A program made the position numbers and the translations under genes. A DNA stretch of 64,000 nucleotides from Myotis daubentonii (taxonomy: Eukaryota > Chordata > Mammalia > Chiroptera > Vespertilionidae): the NCBI RefSeq assembly GCF_963259705.1, contig NC_081861.1, positions 102,791,726 through 102,855,725 on the forward strand. Direction: 5' to 3'. Shown here piece by piece: positions 1-10,500 of this stretch. Below the pieces are notes generated by a model, which was not told the DNA's origin, made no database searches, and saw nothing but the letters and a program-made list of their open reading frames with translations. How positions within the stretch are numbered: the first letter of the stretch is position 1; every line of letters begins with the position of its first letter.

Positions 1-180
1 AGGGAGAGGGAGAGAGATAGAAACATCAATGATGAGAGAAAATCATTGATCAGCTGCCTCCTACACACCCCGTACTGGGGATCAGGCCAAAACCTGGGCA
101 TGTGGCCTGACCAGGAATCAAATTGTGACTTCCTGGTTCATAGGTCAATGCTAAACCACAGAGTCACACCCGCCAGGCTC
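1..180 (-). mobile_element. VES-type SINE, cut by window edge
   Basis: An antisense tRNA-derived SINE. Its CT-rich tail, read here as agggagaggg, lies on the left and its tRNA-like head ends near 180 (ccgccaggctc). The 3' tail is lost beyond the window start. The sequence is quite diverged from the younger copies in this window, for example in the B-box region near 117-125, so it is an older insertion. It is not a functional tRNA gene. Confidence 0.85.
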
Positions 181-887
181 AATTCTTATTTATAAATTCA
201 TTCCAAGGACATATACAGCTTGAAAAGCTTTGGAAGCAGTTTCAAAAAATCTAGCTTTTAAGTAACAAGAAAACAGTTATAGAAGAAACTTTAAATTAAA
301 AGAAAAAAATTGTTTTAATTTATTCCAGAGTGGGAACATCCTCCACGAAAATGTGTGCCTTGACTGTGGATGGCTGGGTGGCCTTATCACACCTTAGGAA
401 TTCAAATGCTTTTTACAATGACAAGAAAGAGAGTTTCATCTCATTTCTCTCCCAGGGTAGATGTCTGTCAACAGAAGGTGGACATCAATAAAAGGAGGGG
501 CTTGCACAATCAATCCAGAAAGTCAGCAATCTATGAATAACCCAGAACTGAGTATTTATCTCCTCTGCCACACACCCTCCCTCCCAGCCAGTGAGCAAGA
601 TAATTACTCTCAAGTCAAGCTAAGTGCCCCTCAGTCACAGAGGCCCTATGCTGACATACAAAGCATACAAATAATTCTCACTCTGGCATAAAAGTGACAA
701 CTTTCTTAGAAGAAAAGCAGATACTGTAAATTTCTCAAAGTCTTCCTGAAACACTTTTTAAAGTAATTTTACTTCTTTAGAAAAAATGCATACATGGCAA
801 ACCATCTGTAATAAAAGGCCCATTCTATAAAATTTTACCTAGTCCTACTCATATCTGCAATCATAACCATATTTACAGACAAATATA
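181..887. other. No gene recognised
   Basis: AT-rich DNA with no repeat family or coding exon that I recognise. A 76-codon open frame at 461-691 has no recognisable domain and is probably chance. Confidence 0.5.
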
Positions 888-1547
888 TCTATACTAATAA
901 AAGAGTAATATGCTAATTAGACTGGGAGACCTTCCAGATGTTCTTCTGGACAAAGCCATGGTGGCGGGGCCGAGGTAGAGGCAGTTAGAGGCCAAGAGGG
1001 GAGGGCAGTTGTGGGTGATCAGGCTGGTGGGGGATGGGGTCATTGGGGGTAAGCAGACCAGCACGGGGGGCAGATGGGGGCAAGCAGACCATCAGTGGGG
1101 GTCAGTTGGAGGTGATCAGGACAGCCAGTGGGGGGGAAGTTTGGAGTGAGCAGGCCAGCAGGGGGACAGTTGGGGATGAGCAGGCCAGTGGGGATGGAAG
1201 GTAGGGGCGAGCAGGCCAGCAGGGGGGGCAGTTTGGGGTGGTCAGGCTGGCGGGGGGGGGCATTTGGGGCCAAGCAGGCCAGCAGCAGGGGGGAGGGCAG
1301 TTGGGGGCGAACAGGTCAGCAGGCAGAATGGTTAGAGGCAATCAGGCAGGCAGGCAGGCAGGCAGGCAAGTGAGTGGTTAGGAGCCAGCAGTCCCTGATT
1401 ACGAGAGGGATGTCAGACTACTGGTTTAGGCCCAATCCCTGTAAACCGGCAGGACATTTTTTGAGGGGTCCCAAATTGGAGAGGGTGCAGGCCAGGCTGA
1501 GGAACACACCCTCCCCCGTGCATGAATTTCCTGCACCGGGCCACTAG
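888..1547 (+). mobile_element. Helitron (HeliBat-type, non-autonomous), first of a fused pair
   Basis: The element begins TCTATACTAATAAAAG and ends with the Helitron hallmark CTAG (1544-1547). Just before the end is a short hairpin (GTGCA...TGCAC, 1519-1535). Base 887 is A, as expected for insertion between A and T. The body is G-rich repeat and encodes no Rep/helicase, so the element would need a partner for transposition. Its right end is fused directly to the next Helitron with no host DNA between. Confidence 0.88.
1010..1375. repeat. G-rich degenerate tandem repeat and (CAGG)n inside Helitron
   Basis: Units of about 30-40 bp built on agcaggccagcaggggggcagttgggg are repeated some eight to nine times with drift. 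The array ends in a short CAGG microsatellite (about 1343-1369). It has few stop codons in some frames, which produces spurious proline- or glycine-rich open frames on both strands. Confidence 0.75.
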
Positions 1548-1959
1548 TCCTATCTAATAATAGACAAACATGGTAATTGACCATACCTTTGCTACACCTC
1601 CCACTGGCTAATCAGGGCAATATGCAAATTAACCACCAACAAAGATTGCGGCTAATTTGCATACTGCAGGCAGGTGGACCAGCTCCAGCTGCCATCCGGG
1701 CTCCCATGTTTCATCTAAGCCCCGCCCCCATCCAGGACCCCTGTGCACGGCCCTGGGCAGCTAGGACCCCTGTATGCAGCCCTGGGCACAGGGCTTGGTG
1801 GTGCAAACGCACTGCCTAAGCCCCGCCCCCAGCCGTGACCCCCGTATGTGGTCCTGGGTGGTCGGGACCCCGTGTGTGACCCTGGGTGGGTGGGACCCCC
1901 GTGTGTGGTCCTGGGTGGCGGGGCTTGGTGGTGTGATTGGCCTGAGGAAGCCCTATTCT

Positions 1960-2400
1960 TGCAGGGGCTGCTGGGGGCCTGATCAGAGACACAAACATGC
2001 AGGCCTGGCACCCAGCAACCCCAAGGCCCACCACCTTGGTGCTGGGGCCTGATTGAAGACACAGATCCGCAGCCCCAGCACCCAGCAGCCCCAAGCCCTG
2101 CCATCAAGGTGCTGGGGCTGCTGGGGTTATCAGAGACACAAACCCGCAGGCCTGGCACCCAGCAGACCCAAGGCCAGCCACCGTGGTGCTGGGGCTGCTG
2201 GAGGCTGGATGAGAGACACAACACACAGGAGGGCCCGGCACCCAGCAGACCCAAGCCCTGCCACCATGGCGCTGGGGCTGCTGGGGGCTGGATCAGAGGC
2301 ACAAACCCGCAGGGGGACCCTGAACCCAGCAGCACCAAGCCCTGCCACCACAGGGCTGGAGCTGCAGGGGGCAGGATCGGAGACACAAACCCTGTGAGCC
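1960..2400. repeat. Minisatellite, period about 78-84 bp, inside Helitron
   Basis: About five to six imperfect copies. Each carries cagagacacaaacccgcagg followed by a gcacccagcag stretch and a ggtgctggggctgctgg block. Starts of the agacacaa block fall near 1986, 2056, 2134, 2213, 2296 and 2380. The repeat keeps long frames open on both strands, including a 317-codon minus frame over 1715-2668, without being a gene. Confidence 0.8.
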
Positions 2401-2564
2401 CTGCACAGGCCGGGTGCTCTGCTCCAGGCGAAGTGCTTTCCCTCCAACCCAGCTCTCCCTGGGAGTCCAGCATGGAGGGCGCTCTCCCTGGGAACCCGGA
2501 AATCTGCCTCTGGGGCGACTGTGCAGCAGCCATGCCTGGCAAGTCACAGAGAGGGTGACCTACC

Positions 2565-2694
2565 CATGTGGATGTGTACACTGGCGGAGGCCACGCAGCT
2601 GCCATAGTTGAAGTCATCCTTGATGTAGGAGCGGGGGCAGCGGGGATCATAGTGGGCCAGGTTGGCAACAGAACCCCAGCTCCCCACCGAATGA
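2565..2694 (-). pseudogene. Exon-like fragment captured by Helitron
   Basis: On the minus strand, 2694 to 2565 reads without stops and with host-like codon choice: nearly all third positions are C or G. The fragment includes [14 protein letters not shown] and FNYGSC. It is preceded by CTCTAG, a weak 3' splice-site look-alike, and followed by GGTAGGT, a good donor look-alike. Bat Helitrons are known to pick up host gene pieces, so a captured exon is a reasonable inference. I do not recognise the parent gene. Confidence 0.45.
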
Positions 2695-4092
2695 CTAGAG
2701 CACATGGTCCTCAGTCACTTCCTGAGCAGCAGTCAGCTTCGATGGGGGATCAAACCCGAAACCTAAGTAGGTGCCCTGGCAGAATGGAACCCAAACCTTT
2801 GCTGTAGCAGAGGAGCTCCAACCCACAGCAGGGGCCAGGGCAGCTGGTGAGTGCAGTGGCAGTGGCGGGAGCCTTCGTGGCAGCACTAAGGAGCAGCAAG
2901 CGGAGTAAGCGGTAGGACGCAACAAGCAGGTGGGCGGTAAGTAGGGTGGGGTCCCAGACTGCGAGAGGGCACAGGCCGGGCTAAGGGACCCCCTACCCAT
3001 CCCCAGTGCAGGAATTTCATGCACCGGGCCTCTAGTAGTTATATAAGTCTATTGCTGGCTCTTTATTCTGTCCCATTGATCTATTTGTCTATTCTTTTAC
3101 CAACACCATACTGTATTTATTATTGTGACTTTATAGTAAGTCTTATAGCTGGGTAATGTCAGTCCTCCACTTTTGTTCTCTTTATTGTGTTGGCAATTCT
3201 TAGTCTTCTGCCTCTACATAAAAGCTTTAAAATCAGTTTATTAATATTCACAAATAACTTGCTGGAATTTTGATTGAGATTGAATTTAATTATTTACAGA
3301 CCCATTTGGGAAAAACTGACATTGTGATAATATGGGGTCTTCTTATCTAGGAACATGAACCATTTCTATGTTTATTAATTATTCTTTGCTTCCTTTAATC
3401 AGTTTTATAGTTGCCTTCATCTAGAATAGATCTTGTACATATTTTGTTAAATTTTTAGATTTATACATAGGTATTTTATTTTGAATGATAATGTAAATGG
3501 TATTATGTTTTACATTTCATATTTTACTTGTTCTTTGCTGGCATATAAGAAAGCAATTGACTCTTGTAAGGTAAACTTGCATATTTCAATCTTGCTATCG
3601 TTGCTTTAATACCCAGGAGTTTATTTTGCCTAGTCTTTCAAATTTAGTACATAGACAATCATGTCAAATGTGAGCAAGACAGTTTTACTTCTTACTTCTC
3701 AAGTTATATAGTGTTTATTTTCATTTCTTGTCTTATTGTATAGCTGGGAGTTTCATTATGATGTTGAAAAAGACATTCTTGCCTTGCTCCCGATCTTCAT
3801 GAAAAAGCATCTAGATTCTCACCATTAACTAAAGTGATAGCTGTTTGTAGATATTCTTTATCAAGTTAAGGAAGTTTCTCTCTATTCCTAGTTTTCTGAG
3901 AGTTTTTATTATGAAGGAGAGTTGAATTTCGGCAAATGCTTTCTTTGTGTTACTTGATATAATCATGTGATTTTTTTCTCTTTGGCTTATTAATGTGTTA
4001 ATTACATTGATTTTCAAATGTTGAATCAGTGTTACATACTTGTAATAAATCCCACTTGGTTGTGATGTAATTATCTCTGAAGAACTTCTTTT

Positions 4093-4294
4093 TTAAATTG
4101 ATTTCAGAGAGAAAGGAGAGGGAGTGAGAGATAGAAACATCAATGATGAGAGAGAATCATTGATTGGCTGCCTACTGCATGCCTCTTTCTGGGGATCGAG
4201 CCCACAACCCAGGCATGTGCCCTAACTGGGAATCAAACCGTGACCTCCTGGTTCATGGTTCGACACTCAACCACTGAGCAACACCAGCTAGGCT
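4093..4294 (-). mobile_element. VES-type SINE in L1
   Basis: Antisense SINE with CT-rich tail on the left and tRNA-like head on the right (cagctaggct). A 14-bp target-site duplication, gaagaacttctttt, lies at 4079-4092 and 4295-4308, showing L1-mediated insertion into the old L1. Confidence 0.92.
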
Positions 4295-4742
4295 GAAGAA
4301 CTTCTTTTAACATTTCTTTAAAGGCAGGTCTACTGGCAATAAATTCTCTCAATTTTTTTGTCTGAGATAGTCTTTCATTCTTCACTTTTTAAGGATAAGT
4401 TTTTACAGGGAATAACATCTAGGTTGTGTTTTGTCTCAATAATGTAAATATTTCCCTCCACTCTCTTCTAGTTTACATTATTTCTGTGGAAAAGTCATAT
4501 GAAATTCTTATATTTGCTCATGTATTGGTAAGGACATTTTTTTTTCTGGCTAGTTTAAATATATTTTTGTATTTAATTTTTTTTCTTTTCTTTTTCTTTC
4601 TTTTTTTTTTTTGCAATTTGAGTATGGCATGCCTAAGTATAGTTTTTTGGCATTTATTCTTCTTGGTCTTCTCTGAGTTTCCTGGATATGTAGTTTGGTG
4701 TTTGATAATAAGTTTGAGAAATGTTTAGTTATTATTGCTTTT

Positions 4743-4955
4743 TTAAAAATATTTTTATTGGTTTCAGAGAGGCAGGAAGAGGGAGAGAGAGTTAGAGACA
4801 TAAATGACGAGAGAGAATCATCGATAGGATGCCTCCTGCATGCCCCACACTGGGGACTGAGCACACAATCTGGGCATATGCTCTGATTGGGAATTGAACT
4901 GTGACCTCCTTGTTCATGGGTCAATGCTCAACTACTGACCCAAGCCAGCCAGGCA
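4743..4955 (-). mobile_element. VES-type SINE in L1
   Basis: Antisense SINE. Left tail ttattggtttcagagagg and right head cagccaggca mark its ends. Flanks ttattattgc and ttattactg are probably a decayed target duplication. The preceding poly-pyrimidine stretch at 4580-4612 belongs to the L1. Confidence 0.88.
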
Positions 4956-5010
4956 AATTATTACTGTTTTTGATATTTCGTCTGTTCCTTTCTCCGTAGT
5001 TCTCTAAGGG

Positions 5011-5887
5011 ATTTCTTGCAATAATTAAGTAAATTCATGAGCAGTGTGCTTTATGGCCCCATATTTCAAATTAAATTATTTTCGCTACGTCATAAGGATA
5101 CTCTTAAGTAAAACTAGCTTTTTGTTACTTTCAGATGCATGTCAGTGAAGAACACAATCACTAACCATATAAATATAGAATCATTGCGATGATTCATGCT
5201 CAAGTGTCCATAGTTTTACTCACCGTTACTTTTGCACCATCAGTGCAAATGTCAACATAATGAAAAATGCAAATGATATCTCAGAATTATTATGAAAATA
5301 GCTTTGACTCTATGGATCTCCTGATTATGTTTCAGGTATCCTCACGGTTTCACAGACAAGGCTTAGCCTTAGAGAATCACTGCCTTTCTGAGCAACCACC
5401 TAAACACATGCACGAATTTCTACTACATTCCACAAGATGGTGCTCTTACTGCACATCAGTAATTAAATGTTGGGTCAAAATTTATTTGAAAATTTTGCTT
5501 ATTTACAGAAGCCTCTTTTCTTCTTCTTCTTCTTCTTCTTTAAGAAAGTTTCCTCAGTGGGCTCTTGGAGCACTAGGTCTATCTTCTTATCTGGGCTCTC
5601 ACTTCCAGCACAAAATCTTGCTCCCTAAATACTGCTTTGCCCATAGTTACCTTTCAGATAAACCCTTTTTACAGGAGCACACAAGCACCTCATGCCAATT
5701 TAGATCGTGACATTTTCCAATAATGGAAGCAAAAGGATTCTTGAAAATTTATCATTTAATGCTTTTTCAATAAGAAAAATTTCCCTTCTTCCAAATAACC
5801 TTCCACTTTTGTTTTTGCAAACCATATATCCTGAAAATTCATGCAGCTTACTTGGAGATGGGATCCTCCAGTTCTGTGGTACTTATT
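5011..5887. other. No gene recognised; short (TTC)n
   Basis: Unassigned sequence with a TTC microsatellite at about 5518-5540. A 147-codon open frame at 5267-5710 runs through the microsatellite (a serine run) and has no recognisable domain, so I do not call it a gene. Confidence 0.5.
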
Positions 5888-7400
5888 TTTTTAATTTAAA
5901 TTCTTTATTGTCTAAGTATTAGATGAGTCTCCTTTTCCCCATTGACCTCTCCCCGGCTGCTCCCACTCCCAGCACATGACCTCACCCTCCTCTGTCTGTG
6001 TCTATTGGTTATGCTTATATGCATACATACAAGTCCTTTGGTTGATCTCTTACCCCCTCACCCCTCACCTTCCTTCATAGGTTCGGCAGTCTGTTCAATG
6101 CTTTCATGTCTCTGGTTCTATTCTTGTTCAACAGTTTATGTTGTTCACTATATTCCACAAATAGGTGAGATCCTGTGATATTTCGCTTTCTCTGACTGGC
6201 TTATTTTGCTTAGCATAATACTCTCCAGTTCCATCCATGCTGTTGCAAATGGTAAGAATTCCTTCTTGTTCACAGCAGTGTAGTATTCCATTGTATAGAT
6301 GTACCACAGTTTTTTAATCCACTCATCTCCTGATGGGCACTTAGGCTGTTAAACAAATTTTAGCTATGGTAAATTGTGCTGCTATGAACATAGGGCTGCA
6401 TATATCCTTTCTGATTGGTGTTTCTAGTTTCTTCGGATATATTCCTAGAAGTGGGATCACTGGGTCAAATGAAAGTTCCATTTTTAAATTTTTGAGGAAA
6501 TGCTATACTGTTTTCCACAGTGGCTGCACCAGTCTGCATTCCCACCACCATTGCAAGAGGGTCCTTTTTCTCGGCATCCTCGTCATCACTTGTCCTTTGT
6601 TGATTTGTTGATGATAGCCATTCTGACAGGTCTGAGATGGTGCCTCATTGTTGTTTTGATTTGCATCTCTCAGATGATTAGTGACTTTGAGCATGTTTTC
6701 ATATGTCTCTTGGCCTTCTGTATATCCTCTTTCAAAAAGTGTCTATTTAGGGCCTTTGCCCATTTTTTGATTTGATTGTTTATCTTCGTTTTGTTAAGTT
6801 GTATGAGTTCCCTATAAATTTTGGAGATTAAACCCTTATCAGAGATAACATTGGCAAACATGTTCTCCCATGCAGTGGGCTTTCTTGTTGTTTTGTTGAT
6901 GATTTCCTTTGCTGTGCAGAAGCTTTTTATTTTGATGTAGTCCCATTTGTTTATTTTCTCTTTAGTTTCCATTGTCCTAGGACCTGTATCAGTAAGGACA
7001 CTGATACAACATATGTCTGCTATTTACTGCCTATGGATTTTTTTAAGATTTTCATGGTTCCGTGTCTTACATTTAAGTTCTTTATCTATTTTGAGGGTTT
7101 TTTTGTTTGTTTTTGTTTGTGTGTGTGTGTATGGTCTATCCATGGTCTGCAAACTGCAGCTCGCGAGCCACATGCGGCTCTTTGGCCCCTTGAGTGTGGC
7201 TCTTCCTAAGCCTTAGGAGCACCCTAATTAAGTTAATAACAATGTACCTACCTATGTAGTTTAAATTAAAAAAATTTGGCTCTCTAAAGAAATTTCAATC
7301 ATTGTACTGTTGATATTTGGTTCTGTTGCCTAATCAGTTTGCCGACCATTGGTAGGCTAAGTTGCTGGTCTAGTTTCATTCAGTTCCTTGGTTCTTAACA
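5888..7400 (-). mobile_element. LINE-1 3' end, antisense, 5'-truncated
   Basis: Reads inward from the L1 3'UTR (attctttattgtctaag on the left) through the ORF2 C-terminus. The zinc-knuckle region falls around 6500-6560, with the mirror of the HCWW motif now decayed. It continues to about 7400 (ctggtctagtttcattc) after interruption by a hAT. Stops and frameshifts show it is dead. Confidence 0.85.
7140..7351. mobile_element. Non-autonomous hAT (nhAT) element
   Basis: A 212-bp element with inverted termini ccatggtctgcaaactg and cagtttgccgaccattg. The interior matches the abundant bat/vesper nhAT pattern (ctcgcgagccacatgcggctctttggcc). Flanking 8-mers atggtcta and gtaggcta fit a mutated hAT target duplication. 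No transposase is encoded. It sits inside an L1, whose text resumes on both sides. Confidence 0.88.
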
Positions 7401-7803
7401 CTTATTTTCTTAGGGAAGAGCACAAATTATTTTGTGAAGTTGAGGAAAACTGTAGACCTTTCTTTAAGAAAAATGTACATGTATGCATGTGAAATTTTGC
7501 ATGTAATTTGAAGGGGCTTAAATAAGACCTGAAATATTACTCAGATTATGAACCTCTGCTTTAGTAGTAGAATGATGGACAAGCCCCATATATCCCCCTC
7601 AACTTAGGTAAAATTAAAATTCATATTGGAGAAAAGAGATATGAAGTCTTTATTTCATCTTACTGTTTTGCTTTTAGAACTTTGTATGATGTAAAGTAGT
7701 ATTTTCATTCTTTAAAAATCCCATGCCTCTAGTTGATAAAAAAAAATTAATGCCCCAATAAAATTTTGATATGGCTTTTTTCAAGGTGACATTGCTCTCA
7801 ATT
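7401..7803. other. No gene recognised
   Basis: AT-rich sequence without a recognised repeat or exon. It may be decayed L1. Confidence 0.45.
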
Positions 7804-7813
7804 AAGAATTATG

Positions 7814-7990
7814 GCCCTGGCTTGGTAGCTCAGTTTGTCAGAGCATCGTCTCATACACCAAGGTTGCAGGTTCAGTCCCCAGTCAGGGCACATATGAGAA
7901 TCAACTAATGAATGCATAAATAAGTGCAACAACAAATCCATGATTCTCTCTTTCCTTTCCTCTCTCTCTCTAAAAATCAATAAATAAAAA
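7814..7990 (+). mobile_element. tRNA-derived bat SINE, older MEG/VES-like variant
   Basis: Sense-oriented SINE with an A-box-like stretch (gtagctcagtttgtcagagc) and a B box (ggttcagtccc), ending in ctctctctaaaaatcaataaa. It differs in its middle (gaatgcataaataagtgcaac) from the younger VES copies here, so it belongs to a different subfamily. A perfect 10-bp target duplication, aagaattatg, lies at 7804-7813 and 7991-8000. Confidence 0.9.
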
Positions 7991-8077
7991 AAGAATTATG
8001 TTCTATCTTTTCAATATTTTTCAATAGCCAAGAAGATTTTCCCAGGCTTTATTTTTATATTATACATTATAAAATAA

Positions 8078-8784
8078 CTAGAGGCCCAGTGCATGAAATT
8101 TGTGCATGGGTGCGGTCCCTAGGCCTGGGGCTATTGATGTGCAAGTGTCTGGCATGGAAGGGCAGGTCCCAGCTGACCTATGGGCTCTGGGAAGCACATG
8201 GGCCCCTGGGCCCTGTGCACCCCCTGTCCGCCTGAGTCACGGTACCCGAGTCCCCGGAGATGCAGTGAGTGCAGCTGGATGCTGTGGCCCTGGGTACAGT
8301 GTGGGCCTCTGGGTTGCCCAGCAGTGCTGCACAGAAGCTGGGTGGGCAGCACGCTCTCTCCTGGCTGGCCTCAGAGATTGGCTCAAGCACGAGCCCATGG
8401 GGAACCCGACAGGCCCCTGCAGTCCCAGTGGCTGCAGCTTGGCTCACCTGGAAGATGCCGTGTGGGTGCAGGGCGGGTTCCTCATGGGTGCCCAGCACCT
8501 GAGCATGGGGGCTTCCCCAGCACACAAGCCCTGGCGTCCTGGGGGAGGGTAGCAGGGGGAGTGAGAGCAAACTCAGCAGAAAGCCCGCATTCTCACCACA
8601 CCTCTGTACCTGTCACCCCTGTCCCCAGGTAGCAGGCGAGAGGTCACAGCGCATCACCGAAGCCCGCCATGTCCCATGCTGCCCTTTGGTGGTCAGCGCA
8701 AGTCATTGTGAAAAATCAAACTCCCCTTCTCCCCGTCGAACTCCCAAAGGGACACTTTGCATATTAGCCTTTTATATATATATA
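8078..8784 (-). mobile_element. Helitron (HeliBat-type), antisense
   Basis: The 3' end of the element is on the left: CTAG at 8078-8081 followed by aggcccagtgcatgaaa. The 5' end on the right reads gcatattagccttttatatata and runs straight into the next Helitron. The 5' terminus has become a TA-rich microsatellite, so its exact end is uncertain. The GC-rich interior has no transposase. Confidence 0.82.
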
Positions 8785-9233
8785 CTAGTAGCCCAGTGCA
8801 CGAAATTCGTGCACTGGGGTGTGTGGGGGGGAAAGGGGTCCCTTAGTCTAGCCTTCACCCTCTCCAATCTGAGACCCCTCAGGGAATGTCCAACTACCTG
8901 TTTGTGCCCACACTTTTAACAGATAACAGCTCCATTGTTGTTTCTTTCTTATGCTTAAAACCATTGGAATTAGTAGGTATTCAAAGTGTGTATACATTCT
9001 GGGGGCGGGGGGGGACACCCTGTATATCTCTAGTCAGCGGTGAAAGAAACCAACAGCAGATTTGGAACCCCCAGACAGGGAACCTCGCTCACTCCCCACA
9101 TGTCTCCCCACTTCACTTTCCACCTTCGTGGGCAGCAGGAGAATCAACATATTCTCTCATTAATTTGGAAAAGCACATCCTGTCACATACTGCCTGGTAG
9201 TAGTGCACTAGGCCCCAAGCAAGAGAGACTCAG

Positions 9234-9506
9234 TCAGGGCAGCCTTCGCTCATGGGTGCTGGCACCCAAAGTGCACATTCCTCTTCTACAGTTGCCCGGA
9301 CTATCCCACTGTTTCACTGAGAGGATGGAATTCCTCTCGACCTCTGGGTTCTTGATCTTGAACGCTGACCAAAGGCACCTCAGCGAGGGCTGCCCGTGCC
9401 CATCAGGTGTGTCTGACTGCATCTGCTCCCGCCTCAGCACCTGCATTAACCCCCTAGAGGTGATCTCATAGCTGCACTGGCCTCCATGGGAACAGAGCAT
9501 CACCAC
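9234..9506 (-). pseudogene. Open frame in Helitron, possible captured exon
   Basis: A 90-codon minus-strand frame without recognisable domain, containing SRGLMQVLRREQMQ and SAFKIKNPEVERN. The composition is not repetitive, unlike most GC-rich frames nearby, which is why it is listed. It may be a fragment of a captured host gene. It could equally be a chance open frame in GC-rich DNA. Confidence 0.3.
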
Positions 9507-9839
9507 TCTGCCCTCTCACTGTCATCTCACAGGCGCCCACCCTCAGCACCCAGAACACCCAGACACTCTACAAAGGACATGAGCACATCAGAGGGGATGT
9601 GTGCACATCCTGTGGGGGTGTTAGGCATGCTGGATTGATGGAAGTGCGGTGGAGAGGCGGGGTGGGGGGACTTGGCACACCTTGGTTTGCAACTGTTGCA
9701 GGCGCAGGAGGGTGACAGTGTGCTGGGGGATGTTCCCACGCCCGGGGGGATGTGCACAACAGAGGCCTCTGGCTTTGCAGATCCGCAAACCCCCGTGGTT
9801 TGGCCAGGAGGATGTCAGTCTGGCCCGCCACAGTGGCTG

Positions 9840-9990
9840 TCCCTGCGATCCTGCACCTTCTGGGCCAGGAGGCGATCCTGCACCTTCTGGGCCAGGAGGC
9901 GGATCTTGCGCAGCCACTCCTGGGCGCTGATGGCCTGTAGGCGCTACTTCAGCTCAGCCTGCAGGCTGCGTTTGGCGCACTCACAGCTGT
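9840..9990 (-). pseudogene. Exon-like fragment with internal duplication and stop
   Basis: The minus strand reads an amphipathic, coding-like segment (ISAQEWLRKIRLLAQKVQD) preceded by AKRSLQAELK, with one in-frame TAG between them. The stretch encoding LLAQKVQDR is duplicated head to tail (about 9843-9899, unit 27 bp). On the plus strand an overlapping alternative starts after a good acceptor look-alike (ggctttgcag, 9771-9780) and reads IRKPPWFGQEDVSLARHSG. Which strand was the original exon is unclear, and the parent gene is not recognised. Confidence 0.4.
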
Positions 9991-10162
9991 GACCACTGCC
10001 ATGTGGGGAGTACAGGCCACCCTCCGCCGGCCTGCCTCCCCTGTCCAGAGGCTTTCTGCGCTGCTCACCTGCCCAGAGTGACTGGGGCTGGGCGGAAGCC
10101 AGGCGTCCTGTCCTGCCCAACCCTGTCCGATCCGCCCCTGTGCGAGCTGCCGCCCCACTGGG

Positions 10163-10500
10163 AAGGGTCATAGATCCGGGTCCTGGGACCATAGACAGCC
10201 ACAAGCGCTTCCTCCCGCCTGCCAGGTCATGGATCCAGGTCCCAGACCGCGGACAGCCTCAAGCGCTGCCCCCCGCCCACCAGGTCATGGATCCGGGTCC
10301 CAGACCGCAGACAGCCTCAAGCACTGCCCCCCGCCTGGCAGGGTCATGGATCCGGGTCCCAGACCATGGACAGCCTCAAGCACTGGCCCCCGCCTGGCAG
10401 GTCACGGATCCGGGTCCCAGACCGCGGACAGTCTCAAGTGCTGCCCCTCACCCAGCAGGGTCACAGATCTGGTCCCAGACCACGGACAGCCTTGCCTGCT
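10163..10500. repeat. Minisatellite, period about 58-60 bp, inside Helitron
   Basis: Five to six imperfect copies of a unit containing tcatggatccgggtcccagacc and gacagcctcaagc, ending before aatatgcaaattagc. Open frames of about 150 codons over this block result from the repeat. Confidence 0.85.

Larger units (their letters stand above)
1548..3035 (+). mobile_element. Helitron (HeliBat-type, non-autonomous), second of a fused pair
   Basis: Starts TCCTATCTAATAATAG at 1548, directly after the CTAG of the preceding Helitron, and ends in CTAG at 3032-3035. A terminal hairpin (GTGCA...TGCAC) lies at 3007-3025, and T3036 is the expected flanking base. The subterminal motif atatgcaaattaacc is typical of bat Helitrons. 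Internal cargo comprises a minisatellite (1960-2400) and an exon-like fragment (2565-2694). No transposase is encoded. Confidence 0.9.
3037..5010 (-). mobile_element. Old LINE-1 remnant (L1M-like), antisense
   Basis: Antisense L1 ORF2 text, such as the cccattgatctatttgtct block near 3077 and the tcatgtgatttttttctc block near 3964, followed further right by ORF1/5' region text (aggcaggtctactggcaataa, near 4323). It is heavily mutated, with no useful open frame. Two SINEs interrupt it, and the Helitron pair abuts its left side. Confidence 0.75.

Noticed and set aside
1715..2668. 317-codon proline-rich minus-strand open frame
   Set aside because: It lies across the Helitron minisatellite. Periodic peptide repeats follow the DNA repeat, and the exon-like reading at 2565-2694 is in another frame.
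4550..4924. 124-codon minus frame and overlapping plus frame
   Set aside because: Covers SINE and L1 text with a poly-pyrimidine tract. No host coding signal.
5267..5710. 147-codon plus-strand frame
   Set aside because: Runs through a TTC microsatellite. No recognisable domain and no splice or promoter context.
8100..8632. Overlapping 130-150-codon frames on both strands
   Set aside because: GC-rich Helitron interior. No domain and no codon signature clearly favours one frame.
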